From: Kappaphycus alvarezii
Taxonomy: Eukaryota; Rhodophyta; Florideophyceae; Gigartinales; Solieriaceae
Length of the DNA stretch: 64,000 bases
NCBI GenBank assembly: GCA_002205965.3
Contig: NADL03000034.1
Span: forward strand, 574,828-638,827
Reading direction: 5' to 3'
A model generated the notes under the pieces. That model had not been told where the DNA came from. It did not search any database and worked only from the letters and a program-made list of their open reading frames with translations. The first letter of the stretch is position 1. Each line of letters opens with the position of its first letter. Shown here one piece after another: positions 21,447 to 31,129 of the stretch. Position numbers and translations under genes: made by a program.

Positions 21447-22020
21447 ACTTTGCTCATTTGTCGCCTATGCCGACGCCTTTTCCATCTAGTGAGCTCACAC
21501 GGTTCTGAATGAGCAGTTGCACATCTTTCATCGGCAAGGATCGTCAATCGTGTAATCCAGTCCTCATTGAAAGCAATTGATGTTGATTTCGATTAACATC
21601 ACTAGAGCCATAGCTACGTGCTGCCGCTGGTACTGCACCTGGTTTCCTCGTTACTGAAAGTATGAGGGGTCCTTGCTAGGCATTGCCATAGGAAGACGTA
21701 CACGGTACTCGAGTTGACAAATGCCGACACCGTGAAATGGCATGTGCGCGCGGAGGGTAGCTGCGATACTGGACTATATCGCGAAGCTGAGACGTTGCAG
21801 TAAGTGCGCTTTGGCTGTATTACATGGACCCAAGGAGTGGATGTTTAGCGCACCGAAATGGCTTATGCAGTCGGCCTTCCTGGAGGGGCGACATGGCAAG
21901 AGGGCCCGGCTTCATCTGGATACCAGAAGGGCGGCCGATTCTGTCTGGATACCAAATGTGTGGACCTTTCTTCTGATATCCAAATAAGGCCGTCAGCGGC
22001 GTTGGGTAGTAGGGGAACGT
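21447..22020. other. No recognisable gene
   Basis: 5' flank of the Nup155 gene beyond the RT remnant. The 21742-21987 plus frame (81 codons) resembles nothing; it includes a near-duplicate pair reading CTGGATACCAGAAGGGCGG and CTGGATACCAAATGTG about 35 bases apart. Confidence 0.3.
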
Positions 22021-22021
22021 A

Positions 22022-22175
22022 TTACAGTACAGTACAGTAACTGTACTATTTTTTTTTTTTTTTTTTACTATACTGTACTGCACGGAATCACAGTGAAATA
22101 GATCCTGCCAATAAAACAGCTTTGCATCGTTGCGAATTGCGGATTTGTTAGTACAGTATTGAAATACCGTACAGT
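22022..22175. repeat. GTACTGTAC cluster with inverted arms around a poly(T) tract
   Basis: TACAGTACAGTACAGTAACTG at 22023-22041 and ACTATACTGTACTG at 22067-22080 face each other across an uninterrupted run of about 19 T (22050-22068). More copies follow at 22150-22175 (GTACAGTATTG, CCGTACAGTAAAC). The cluster is 360-510 bases before the Nup155 start. Confidence 0.75.
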
Positions 22176-22531
22176 AAACAAAGTTTCAATTTTATGCTCC
22201 GAAAACCTACCAGAATTGTTAAAAACCCATTGATTTTTTAGATCCGACGTATCAGGCTGGACGTTTGGCACAAACTGGCGGGCAGTTTATATTTTATTGG
22301 CAAAAGGCTTCCATTTGCGATCAATTTGCACATCCGCATCCTCGACGTTAGTACCCTGCGCTGCGCTACCCACTTCGGGATACAGTCGAATCCCCAGCTT
22401 AAACTGTCTCTATCCATTTCTGATCGGCCGAAGCACCAAAATCCTTTCTCACCAACAGTTGATGATATTGCCAAGACCACAGGCTTTCACTGTCTTGCCG
22501 CTGGTGGAGTAACGCAAAAGCTGAACCAGTC

Positions 22532-25500
22532 ATGTCGTCATTCATCGACTGTGCCGCCTGTATTGAGGAGGCAATGCTACGTTACCAGGCCTCCTTCACA
22601 GAATGGGAAAAGGCTACCGAATATGTATTTCCGTCCGCCACTACCTCTGCCCGTGATGTCCCGGATTTAGGTGTCAAACTACGTGCCGTTCATTCACTTC
22701 CTAACGCCTTTCTCTCTCAATATCGCAACGTCCAGTACAGGAGTTTCATGGGTCTCTTTCCCCAAATCCAACGAGCGTGGCTAACTATTGACAACAAACT
22801 TTTTCTTTGGGCCTATGGAAATCGTGCCGATGGTCTCGGTGCTGAGCAGCTCCCTCAAAACACGGATCTCCTCGTTTACGACGAAATTCAGCAGATTATT
22901 GTGTCAGTCGCCCTCGTCAAGCCCCGTCCTAATGTTTTCGTCGAATCAGTTCCATATTTGCTCGCCGTTGCCACAGGTGTTGATGTCACTTTACTCGCTG
23001 TTTCCTTCTCGCCTTCTGGAGAAATCTCTCTTGCACCTACCCACTTTTTCGTCGCAACAGACGGCGTTCTCATGCTCAAGATACTCTCATCTGCAGACGG
23101 ACGCATATTCATGGCAGGTTCAGATGGCTCAATTCACGAAATGGTCTATGAAGCACACAACCACCCTGCCATGTTTAACTTTGTCTCCAATCGTGGAGCA
23201 AAGCGCGTTCGTCGCATCGTCCACACCAGATCGCCGTTACCGGACTACTTTCCCGCCATACTACGCTCCATGTTCACTCGCAGTGATGAGACCATCGACC
23301 TGGCTATTGATGACTCACGCGCTGCATTGTACTCCCTTAGTCAAGGTGGCATTTTGTCTGTCTACGACATTACTGACCCGCGCGTTACACGCCATATTCG
23401 CTCCGTCAATGTCGTTCATGCATCTCGCAGTTTGATTTCCTTTTCGGTCCCGCTTGGGGAACGCGAGTTTGTCTCGATTCATGCGCTTGGTGTTAACGAG
23501 TCAGTGACTGTTCACTTGATTGTCGTCACTTCCTTGGGAGAACGCATCTACTTTTCAACCGCCTCTGGGGCCTCTATGGCCGCTGTTGGAAGTATGCCAC
23601 TCAATCCTTCAAAGCCTACCCAGAATAGCACCACTGTCACTGGCCCAAAAACCCTGACATGCGTAGGGTATCGACCGAGTCCCGATCCGGGCATGAGTCG
23701 TTCGTCGCTCCCTTGTGTACATATGGCATACTGTGATCGTGGAGCATTCATTGTCGCCGATTTGAGGGAGACAGAGTCAGATAGACTCATATACGCCTAC
23801 CCAGACATCAGTCTGGTATCTCCAACCAATCGCGCAGATTCCCGTCCTGGGGCATCCAAGACTGCAGAAGTTGTCGTGGAGAAGAATCTCGGCAGAGATA
23901 GCGCTGTTGTGAGTGATGATGCCTTACACAGCCACCGATATCTTACTGACACACCCGCCAGTAACTCCCGAGGTCCTAGCGAAGAAGCGATGGGAGACCA
24001 GCAAGCTTCGCTCACACGAACATTTGCAATTGCAGAGGTCCAGACTGATGGCGATTCAAGCATAAATACTGGTTCTAACGTGCCGAGTGAACCACCAAGG
24101 TTCTTTTGGGTGTTGACCTCCACGTGCATCTGTCTCTATGAACGTATGCAGCCAGTCGATCGCTTGATGGAAATTTTTATGTCGCAGAGTATGGACTCGA
24201 CAGAAGTAGAGGCTTTCTTCAAAAGGTACGGAGTTGCAGAAGCATGCGCCATTTGCCTAAATATTGCAGCGTCCCAATCGGCATACTTTTCCGCAGCAGC
24301 AAGTGCGTTCTATGCATTTGGGGACGGTCCTCGTACTGAAGCTCGTCAAAGTTCCGGTGAGCAACCCTATCGAAAGACCCAGTCCAAGGATACCTACCTG
24401 GATCGGCCTTCGAACCCAGCTGTCACTGGAGTCGGGAATAGCGCACATAATGGACCCGCAAGAGCTTCGTTTGATGTTGGTCGGCCCTCTTTGCAATACC
24501 CTCTCTTTCGATCGTCAGGAGCGTTCGAGGGGACATGCATGTTCCTTGCAAAGACGCTCCAGCCGCTTTGGAGTCACAGTCTTACTTCAAGCCGGGACAA
24601 TAATTCCTACGAGACTTTGATGACGTCGAAAAAGGTGATCGATGATCTCAGACAAAAGCTTTCCGCTGTTGTATCTCTTCTTCGCAACTACTCACCTGGA
24701 AGTAGACGCCACGAAGATTCTGTCAATGATGAGCGCGGGCGGGCTGTATCCAGTGGCCCACGTCCGCACAGTTCACTAATTACCGCCGGTGCCACCCTGT
24801 CAGGGGAGAATGTTCCTCCTATTGAACAGAGGCTCAGGGGCTTCGAAAATGACCGATTTAGCAGCCCAATGAGGATATGTGATGACGACAGCGTGTTTGC
24901 AGGAGAATCGGCCTCCATGTTTTGCCTACGAGCTCTCTGTCAGAAGATAATCCAAGCATTGTCGTTGCTGCGAGTATTATCAGATCATCAACTGCATCGG
25001 GTTACTGCATCCATGTCCGAGCCACGGAGAGCAATGCTTTCAAAGATGACATTCCGTGACCTTGTCATTTCCGAGGAGGGCAAAGTGCTTGCGTCTTCAC
25101 TTATTGAGGCTATTATCAGCAGTCACTCGGATGCCCAGGGCGCTGTTCAGAGAATAGGTGAGATTTTAAGGGATAGGTGTGGAACATTTTTCCATGATTC
25201 CGACTTTGAGGTCCATCGCGGTTTAGCACTGTTACGAGAAGCTGTCAAAAGTGCTGGTATTGTGGACGAAAACAGTGGCGTTTACGACACGATGATTTCT
25301 ACTGGTCACGATGGGGACTATCTCGATCCAGATCGCTCGTTTTCATCGCCCTCACATGCCCATACCTTAGCTGAAGAGGCTGCGAAGATCTTGAAGTCTG
25401 TACCTGATCGAATTTTTGACATTCATGCTGTTTGCAAAGACTTAATGATGCTAAATGCTCTTCCTGCACTCGTTAGCATTGCTTTATCAATAGGAAAAGC

Positions 25501-26782
25501 TGCCGAAGCATCCTCCAATCTCAATCGGGCGAAGGTTGCTTATGAGAGCATTCTAACAGCATTCAGGTCCGCTGTGCCCAGAAACAGGGCCGACTGTTTT
25601 GAGCAACCATCTATAGGAGATGACTCAGCGTCATTAAGGGATGCAGCAATGAGTTTGGCGCTGAATTCGAAGTCACGGTTGTTTCTTGAGAAATTGTACG
25701 AATTTTTGTTAGAATCAAAAGTTGGTGAGGAGCTCCTCATGGAACATACCTCCCCGTTTCTAGAGAATTACCTCGAAGAAAATAACAAACTGGATCTTCT
25801 ATGGAGGTATTGTGTCAAACACAGGAGGTACATAGAGGCAGCGGGAATATTGCTGAGGATGGCAGAATTAGAGCCAGGGTTGACGCTCACCGAGAGAATC
25901 AAATATTTGTCATGCGCAGTTCATAACGCAAAAACTGCGGCCTCGAAGGACGACAACAGATCAACGCCGCTGCTTGCAGAGATACTGGACTACCTTGATG
26001 TTGCAAAGGTTCAGCTTCGGACTCGGGAAGAGCTGTCGTCATGTAACGCTCAAGGTAGAGAGAGAGAAAGGGCGCTTCAGCAACTGGATGGGATGATACT
26101 CCATGTTTCAGAGCTGTTCAACAAGTATTGCCGGCCATTTCAACTTCACGAAGCGTCACTGGCAGCACTTCATTGCAGTGGATATCGAGATGATGCGTAC
26201 GTGCGAGGACTCTGGAGGGCCATAGTGGAACGCGAGGTTGCTTCAAATAGGCCGCCCAATGCTGTGAGCGAAAAAATTATCCACCTTAGCCGCGACTTTT
26301 ATCCAAGCGATGTTGCATTTCCAACTCCGTATATATTGGATCTGCTCGAGAGAATGATATTTAGCAACAAGTCTAGCCCGTTGTGGAGGGACAGTGACGG
26401 CTGGGTTTACCGCACCTTAAGCCAAGTGGGAGTCCCCACTTGTGAAATAATTGATGGATATCGCCAAATCGTCGAAACCCCCCAGACAGTAAGTGACGGT
26501 GACATGTGGTCATGGACACAGGAGAGCGCTCAGTTACACATTCTGGTTGCTGTCGAGAGGGCGGTCAGTTCATGGATCACTAGGTCAAACGGAGGTGAGA
26601 CAAACTTAAAGGGTGAAGTGATCGGCAGCTGTCCCACAACACTACGGTCAGATGCTGAAAGAATATTGACAGTTATCTCTTTGTGCAAGAGCAGGATACG
26701 AGGGATGAGAGCTACATTGCGTGCAAACCTCGTCGAACGATTCGACGTTCTCGAGATGAAAATCAGCCCATTCGGCGAATAA
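22532..26782 (+). CDS. NUP155: Nucleoporin Nup155/Nup170
   Basis: A 1416-residue, intron-free gene for the large scaffold nucleoporin of the nuclear pore inner ring, which links membrane, Nup93 complex and neighbouring scaffold units. The N-terminal ~500 residues match the Nup133/Nup155-type beta-propeller: LRAVHSLPNAF, IQRAWLTIDNKLFLWAYGN, then DEIQQIIVSVALVKPRPNVF and GRIFMAGSDGSIHEMVYE. These blocks are highly characteristic of Nup155. The remaining ~850 residues are an alpha-helical solenoid with HAVCKDLMML, LDLLWRYCVKHRRYIEAAGIL and PTPYILDLLERM. Length is close to the human protein (1391). A low-complexity Ser-rich insertion at ~430-500 interrupts the propeller-to-solenoid junction. ATG at 22532 agrees with the homologous N-terminus. 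Overlapping frames in 22.8-23.4 kb are shadows. Confidence 0.95.
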   Translation: MSSFIDCAACIEEAMLRYQASFTEWEKATEYVFPSATTSARDVPDLGVKLRAVHSLPNAFLSQYRNVQYRSFMGLFPQIQRAWLTIDNKLFLWAYGNRADGLGAEQLPQNTDLLVYDEIQQIIVSVALVKPRPNVFVESVPYLLAVATGVDVTLLAVSFSPSGEISLAPTHFFVATDGVLMLKILSSADGRIFMAGSDGSIHEMVYEAHNHPAMFNFVSNRGAKRVRRIVHTRSPLPDYFPAILRSMFTRSDETIDLAIDDSRAALYSLSQGGILSVYDITDPRVTRHIRSVNVVHASRSLISFSVPLGEREFVSIHALGVNESVTVHLIVVTSLGERIYFSTASGASMAAVGSMPLNPSKPTQNSTTVTGPKTLTCVGYRPSPDPGMSRSSLPCVHMAYCDRGAFIVADLRETESDRLIYAYPDISLVSPTNRADSRPGASKTAEVVVEKNLGRDSAVVSDDALHSHRYLTDTPASNSRGPSEEAMGDQQASLTRTFAIAEVQTDGDSSINTGSNVPSEPPRFFWVLTSTCICLYERMQPVDRLMEIFMSQSMDSTEVEAFFKRYGVAEACAICLNIAASQSAYFSAAASAFYAFGDGPRTEARQSSGEQPYRKTQSKDTYLDRPSNPAVTGVGNSAHNGPARASFDVGRPSLQYPLFRSSGAFEGTCMFLAKTLQPLWSHSLTSSRDNNSYETLMTSKKVIDDLRQKLSAVVSLLRNYSPGSRRHEDSVNDERGRAVSSGPRPHSSLITAGATLSGENVPPIEQRLRGFENDRFSSPMRICDDDSVFAGESASMFCLRALCQKIIQALSLLRVLSDHQLHRVTASMSEPRRAMLSKMTFRDLVISEEGKVLASSLIEAIISSHSDAQGAVQRIGEILRDRCGTFFHDSDFEVHRGLALLREAVKSAGIVDENSGVYDTMISTGHDGDYLDPDRSFSSPSHAHTLAEEAAKILKSVPDRIFDIHAVCKDLMMLNALPALVSIALSIGKAAEASSNLNRAKVAYESILTAFRSAVPRNRADCFEQPSIGDDSASLRDAAMSLALNSKSRLFLEKLYEFLLESKVGEELLMEHTSPFLENYLEENNKLDLLWRYCVKHRRYIEAAGILLRMAELEPGLTLTERIKYLSCAVHNAKTAASKDDNRSTPLLAEILDYLDVAKVQLRTREELSSCNAQGRERERALQQLDGMILHVSELFNKYCRPFQLHEASLAALHCSGYRDDAYVRGLWRAIVEREVASNRPPNAVSEKIIHLSRDFYPSDVAFPTPYILDLLERMIFSNKSSPLWRDSDGWVYRTLSQVGVPTCEIIDGYRQIVETPQTVSDGDMWSWTQESAQLHILVAVERAVSSWITRSNGGETNLKGEVIGSCPTTLRSDAERILTVISLCKSRIRGMRATLRANLVERFDVLEMKISPFGE

Positions 26783-27366
26783 GTTGTGACAACCAAACTA
26801 AAAATGGCAGCCTTACTCGTGCGTTTCTTTTGCACTCACTCGCTATACCACTGATATCGGTTTGTCAACAGACAGATCAGAAAAAGTTAGCCCTGCAATC
26901 GATAACAGGTGGGGACTGCGAGGATGCGCACGATACCGTGTGCTTAGGCGTCTTCGCTGTTGGCTTAGTTTGCGGCAGTGGAACAATCAGCTGAGCGCAA
27001 CATGTGTGGGGCTTCGCAAGAGGAGGTATTCCACGAGCCAGCAGGAAAAATCTGGGCTACGCTCAACGCTGGCACATGGCCTCATTGAATACATGTCAGG
27101 CTAAACATGGTAGCGACCCTCAAAAGAAATAAACGTCTGGCCTGCGTTGTGGTACAGATTTAGTTTCTAAACTCATTTCCATCAAGCACCGAGTACCCAG
27201 CTTTGCAATGATGAAGCCATCGATTGCTTTGAAGCAAACTTTAACAGGATGTTCTCTCCTATTTTCTTTGATCGCAAGGTTTTCAATTATTTTCTGAGGG
27301 AGAATAATCGCAAGTTCCGGAGATGTCTTCCGCGCAACTTTCACAGAACTCTCTGATTGTTTTTGT
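26783..27366. other. Intergenic, no recognisable gene
   Basis: Gap between two tandem genes. A minus frame (27120-27431) and a plus frame (26862-27104) have no family resemblance. No GTACTGTAC cluster here, making the GT7 gene the exception among recognised genes. Confidence 0.4.
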
Positions 27367-28767
27367 ATGCTTACCAGCTGCCTCGGCATCTTCTGGGTTC
27401 GGCCGAGAGAGAGAAATTCTACCGAGAGCACCTGGAGTCTTGCACGTCAGCGGGAAAAGTCGCAGCAGACAGCATACGCCCTGCTCAATTGTCTTGACGC
27501 CCCTGTCCTAAGTCTCCGTTCCTTCGACCCATTTATTCTCCAAGAAAAGTCGAAAGGCCTGCGAGAAAATGATGTCGAAAACAGATTTCAGGAAGACGTA
27601 TGGGATACAATTCTCGGTAAATACGCCGTTTACCCAGCATGGTCTGACATGACTTGGAACGTCCCTCAGTATGCGCGTGGCCTCTCGGACGATCTTGCCT
27701 TAACCCAAGCGCTTGCGAGTTCTTTACTTCAGCTTGCTCCCCCGAAATACTCAGAGAGGTCTCCGCGATACCTAAGCCCTTCTTCGCCAGTTCAAATTAA
27801 CTTCATGCATCATCGCCTTGACCGTTTACGAGGGTTGCAATACGTGGCTAACTTCAATCAACGCAACAAGCAGAATGGAACAACTTACAATCTTCATTGA
27901 AAAGTCACTTGACACGCACGCTGTAAGGTCTCTATAGCCGACTCACAAATTGCAGAGCCGGTCTACATTCTCCTCCCATACAAGGCGAGAGAGCAGCGTC
28001 TCCGCTTATTCTTTGAGAATTACCTTACCTTGAGGACGAAGTACAATGAAAACCTGATCCTTATTGTCTCCATCTTGCGGGGATCAACTGCGGATAGAAC
28101 TGTCGTGTTCAAACTGAAGGATGAGATATTTGGATCTGCTCATGTAGATATTATGAGTTCTGTCCTGATTCATGAAAACAATGGTGATGCTGACGGAGGC
28201 TTCTCACGGGGAGTAGCGCTGAGAGAGGCTGCAAAGTTGGCAAAGCACGAAAATTCTGTCATTTTTCAATGTGATGTAGACCTAATCCTTCGCTCCGGCT
28301 TCTTTGAACGTTGCAAGTCAAATTCTATCCTTGGCTCTCAGGTATATTACCCAGTCTTCTATAGTCTGTACCCATACGCGAACACGGATCCATCAATAAG
28401 GCAAAGGAACGGGTTTTGGAGGACAACAAGTTTTGGGATGGTTTGTATGCGAAAGGGTGACTTTGAACTGGTGGATCCATTTAATGATGCTGAGACGCGC
28501 TTTCGCGGATGGGGATCTGAGGATGTGCATCAGTTTGAAAAAGTACGAAATGCAAGTCACCTCGTAGCCTTCAGAGCAGTGGAACCCGGAATTCTCCATC
28601 GATGGCATACAAAAGACTGTGATACCTCATCTGCAGCGTATGAGGAGTGCATGAGAACAAACTTTGCGACGATGGGGCATCCAATAAGGATAGGACCGGC
28701 ACTTCTGACCGAGTTGAATGACGTCCAGATGTTCTTTCACAGACTACAGCATTTGGATCACCAGTAG
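27367..28767 (+). CDS. Chondroitin N-acetylgalactosaminyltransferase-like GT7 enzyme, two in-frame TGA codons
   Basis: The family (GT7, CSGALNACT/CHPF type) transfers GalNAc or GlcA to growing glycosaminoglycan chains in the Golgi of animals. Red algae lack chondroitin but have related enzymes, proposed for sulfated galactans. The frame is 467 codons with TGA at codons 178 (27898) and 182 (27910). Both sides stay in the same frame and are homologous. Upstream is a region with QEDVWDTILGKYAVYP and GTTYNLH. Downstream are PVYILLPYKAREQRL, the metal-binding DVD at 303-305 (FQCDVDLILRSGFF), FWRTTSFGMVCMRKGDF and GWGSEDV at 381-387. No plausible GT-AG intron in correct phase removes both TGAs. Pseudogene, TGA recoding or sequence error remain possible. 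The ATG at 27367 is the first in frame; no convincing signal anchor is visible, so the true N-terminus may lie upstream. Confidence 0.8.
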
Positions 28768-28843
28768 TATAGGTCACTAAGCGTTCCTTTACTACATTTG
28801 AGAGCATTCACATTAACGTTTACGATTCGCTTTTGTTTACACG

Positions 28844-30787
28844 CTAAAAGCGGAAGTCCTCTGAACTCTCCATTGCCCAAGCAAACTTAACAAGAAGGGT
28901 CTTCGGAAAGATTTTCTCTATCGGAACTTCATGCTTTTTGCACCAAGCGACAGTTATTCGGGGGTCAAGGTAGTTAACCTTTGAGGTGCCAAGGGCTACA
29001 GTCTTGAGATCGTCTTTCACCTGTATATCCGCCCTCAGTTTCGCGAGCCTGTCAGATGTTGTCCGAATTGCTCCTTCAATCTGTGCAGCAGTCTTGCGTC
29101 GTATTGCACGAACTCTAGGAGCTTCGGCAGCCCGTTTTCGTTCCTGGGCTCTCGCTTTGTCATCCATTTCGTCGGTGAACTGTGGCTTCTCCGGCATCAT
29201 CTGGACCAACTCCACCACATCGAGCTTGCCTCTCGATTTTTTGATCTTAGTCAGGCCGCCCTTCAGCTCTTTCAACCAGTCTTGAGTCTCAGAAAGCTTC
29301 TTGTCCATTTTCTCCATCTGAACTCCGTGTGACTTTGGGAGCGCACGCTGGTGATTACACAAAATCGCCACCTCCTTGTTTTGCTGGTTGTAAAAAACAA
29401 TCTTGTCGTTGAGTTCGGCGCTCTTAGCTATGTTCTGTAGCAAATTGTCGAGCGTTTGTGAAGCGTTGTAGGTACGAAAGACCTTCGCACTCAAGCCATC
29501 CATCAAGGACTTCAGGTAATCATTCAGACCTGTGACTGTGAGCCGGTGAAAAACTTCCTCATGTGGGTCCTTGCCCCGACAAAACAGTTTCAAGTTGTCA
29601 AATACAAGCTTTTCAACTTCAACACTGTTGAAGTAACGTATGCTATCCTTTCCAAGAAAATCGAGCTCGATCGTGCTTGGCGGAAGAAATTTGATATGCT
29701 CAACCCGCAATGAGCAACAACCAACGGTATCGGCCTCATCCTCCCCTTTTCATTCCCTACCCTGAGCGCGAGTTTATCGATGAGATACAGCGCAACAGCT
29801 CTTTGACGCTCTGTCTTCCCTTTCGCCTTCCATCCGTTGCGATAATCAGCTCTGATTTGGTCAATGTGATCTTTCAATCTCCTTGCCTTCTCAAATTTGG
29901 CATGATCGGACATCCCCTTGAAGGTAGAGCCTGCCGCGAGCCAAACGTACTTGCAGCCATTCGCAACCGAGTCCTTCCAGTAACATAACCAGGTTACATC
30001 ATGGTTGTGAATGACTCGTCCCCATTTGTGACCCTCAATTGGACAAGGTGGAATTGGTGCTCCTCCGATATTTATGGTGACATCTTCGGGGTAAATACGT
30101 GATTTGACCTTTCCCATCTTCGGATGCGCGCCGCGACCAAGAAAAAGGCCCGGAGGCTCAACGCGGAAGTTGCCAACCTTTCCGTCGTCCATCCACGGTG
30201 GCAAAGGTAAACTTCTTTGATCGCTCCGTTTCCTCTTCCTTAATTTTCTTTTTCTCAGCTGAGGACATTTCTTTCTTCTCCTTCTTGCGAAGCTCTAGGA
30301 AGGCGTGGATATCTGAAAAATCACAACTGCCCAACTTCTTGACCACTTTTGCGGCTGGAGTGCCTTTGAGAGCGGCCTTGAAGTCTTCAAAAAAGTTCTG
30401 GCAAAACAAGGGCTTCTTGACGTAGTCAGTTTCCAGCTTGGCAGCGTAAAATGTAGCTATTTCTTCACATTCGGGATTCAAATGAACCGGTTCGCCGTTG
30501 TACAATATGGGAATGCCGTGTGGTTCGTAAGCTGGTGGAAAGATAACGCCATTATGTTCAAGAGTTGTCCACCTTCTCTTCTTATCTTCCCCATCTCCAT
30601 CCTCATCCCACCAGCGGTAACTACCCTCCTTTCCAGGTTCCGGGGGGCCTCGTCCATCAGTAGCTCCTTGATTTTGCGCACTTGCGGAACTCGAAGGTTT
30701 GTCAGTCCGGCTTCTTTTCGTGGCACGAGAACCAGGTTTTTTCTGCGCATTTTCATCTGGAGTTTGTCGTTTTCTCGATGGAGCCAT
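28844..30787 (-). CDS. TOP1: DNA topoisomerase I (type IB), with two compensating frame breaks
   Basis: This nuclear enzyme relaxes supercoils by transient 3'-phosphotyrosine cleavage. The 30158-30787 frame has a basic, disordered N-terminus, then [27 protein letters not shown] and the core start. Around 30181-30190 the frame shifts (one extra base) into 29590-30204, with [39 protein letters not shown] and [10 protein letters not shown] (catalytic Arg). At 29743-29746 a missing base in a four-base C run (G on the coding strand) returns it to the original frame, giving [15 protein letters not shown], a coiled-coil linker with RALPKSHG nearby, and the C-terminus [15 protein letters not shown] with active-site Tyr at 28970-28972. 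The whole spans 648 codons, typical of the lower eukaryotic enzymes. All key regions are intact, so assembly error is the simplest reading. Confidence 0.92.
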
Positions 30788-30879
30788 TGCGTAAGGCGTC
30801 TGATTGCACTCCCATCACAATGACATCGGCAAACGACGGACGTGGGTTTTGCCTTGAAGAGAACAGCTATATGTGCCAA

Positions 30880-31054
30880 AGCTTATACCCAAATGATGCC
30901 AACGCAAATGGCCTCGTCGATTTGAATTCCGTAAACTAAGAAAATTTTTGAAAAAATCCTATCATGTTCATTTTTTATTGGAATTTTAGACGTATACATG
31001 TGATAGGTGCTTTCGAGCGTTTTTTTGCCTTTACAATCAACCAGAATGTAGTTG
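30880..31054. other. 5' flank of topoisomerase gene
   Basis: A+T-rich sequence with a T6/T7 tract at 31019-31026. No gene. Confidence 0.4.
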
Positions 31055-31127
31055 CTGTACAGCACTGTACAAATACAAAAACATGCACTGTACTCTACTG
31101 TACAGTACTGAACGGTACTGTAGAAGT
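31055..31127. repeat. GTACTGTAC-type palindrome cluster, upstream of topoisomerase gene
   Basis: GCTGTACAGCACTGTACAA, CTGTACTCTACTGTACAGTA and CTGAACGGTACTGTAG occur within 75 bases, 270-340 bases before the TOP1 start codon. Confidence 0.8.
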
Positions 31128-31129
31128 CA

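Noticed and set aside
22788-23435. 215-codon plus ORF
   Set aside because: Out-of-frame shadow inside the Nup155 gene, Ser/Leu-rich with no family pattern.
30478-30879. 133-codon minus ORF over the TOP1 start
   Set aside because: Overlaps the TOP1 N-terminus in another frame; TOP1 motifs decide the frame.
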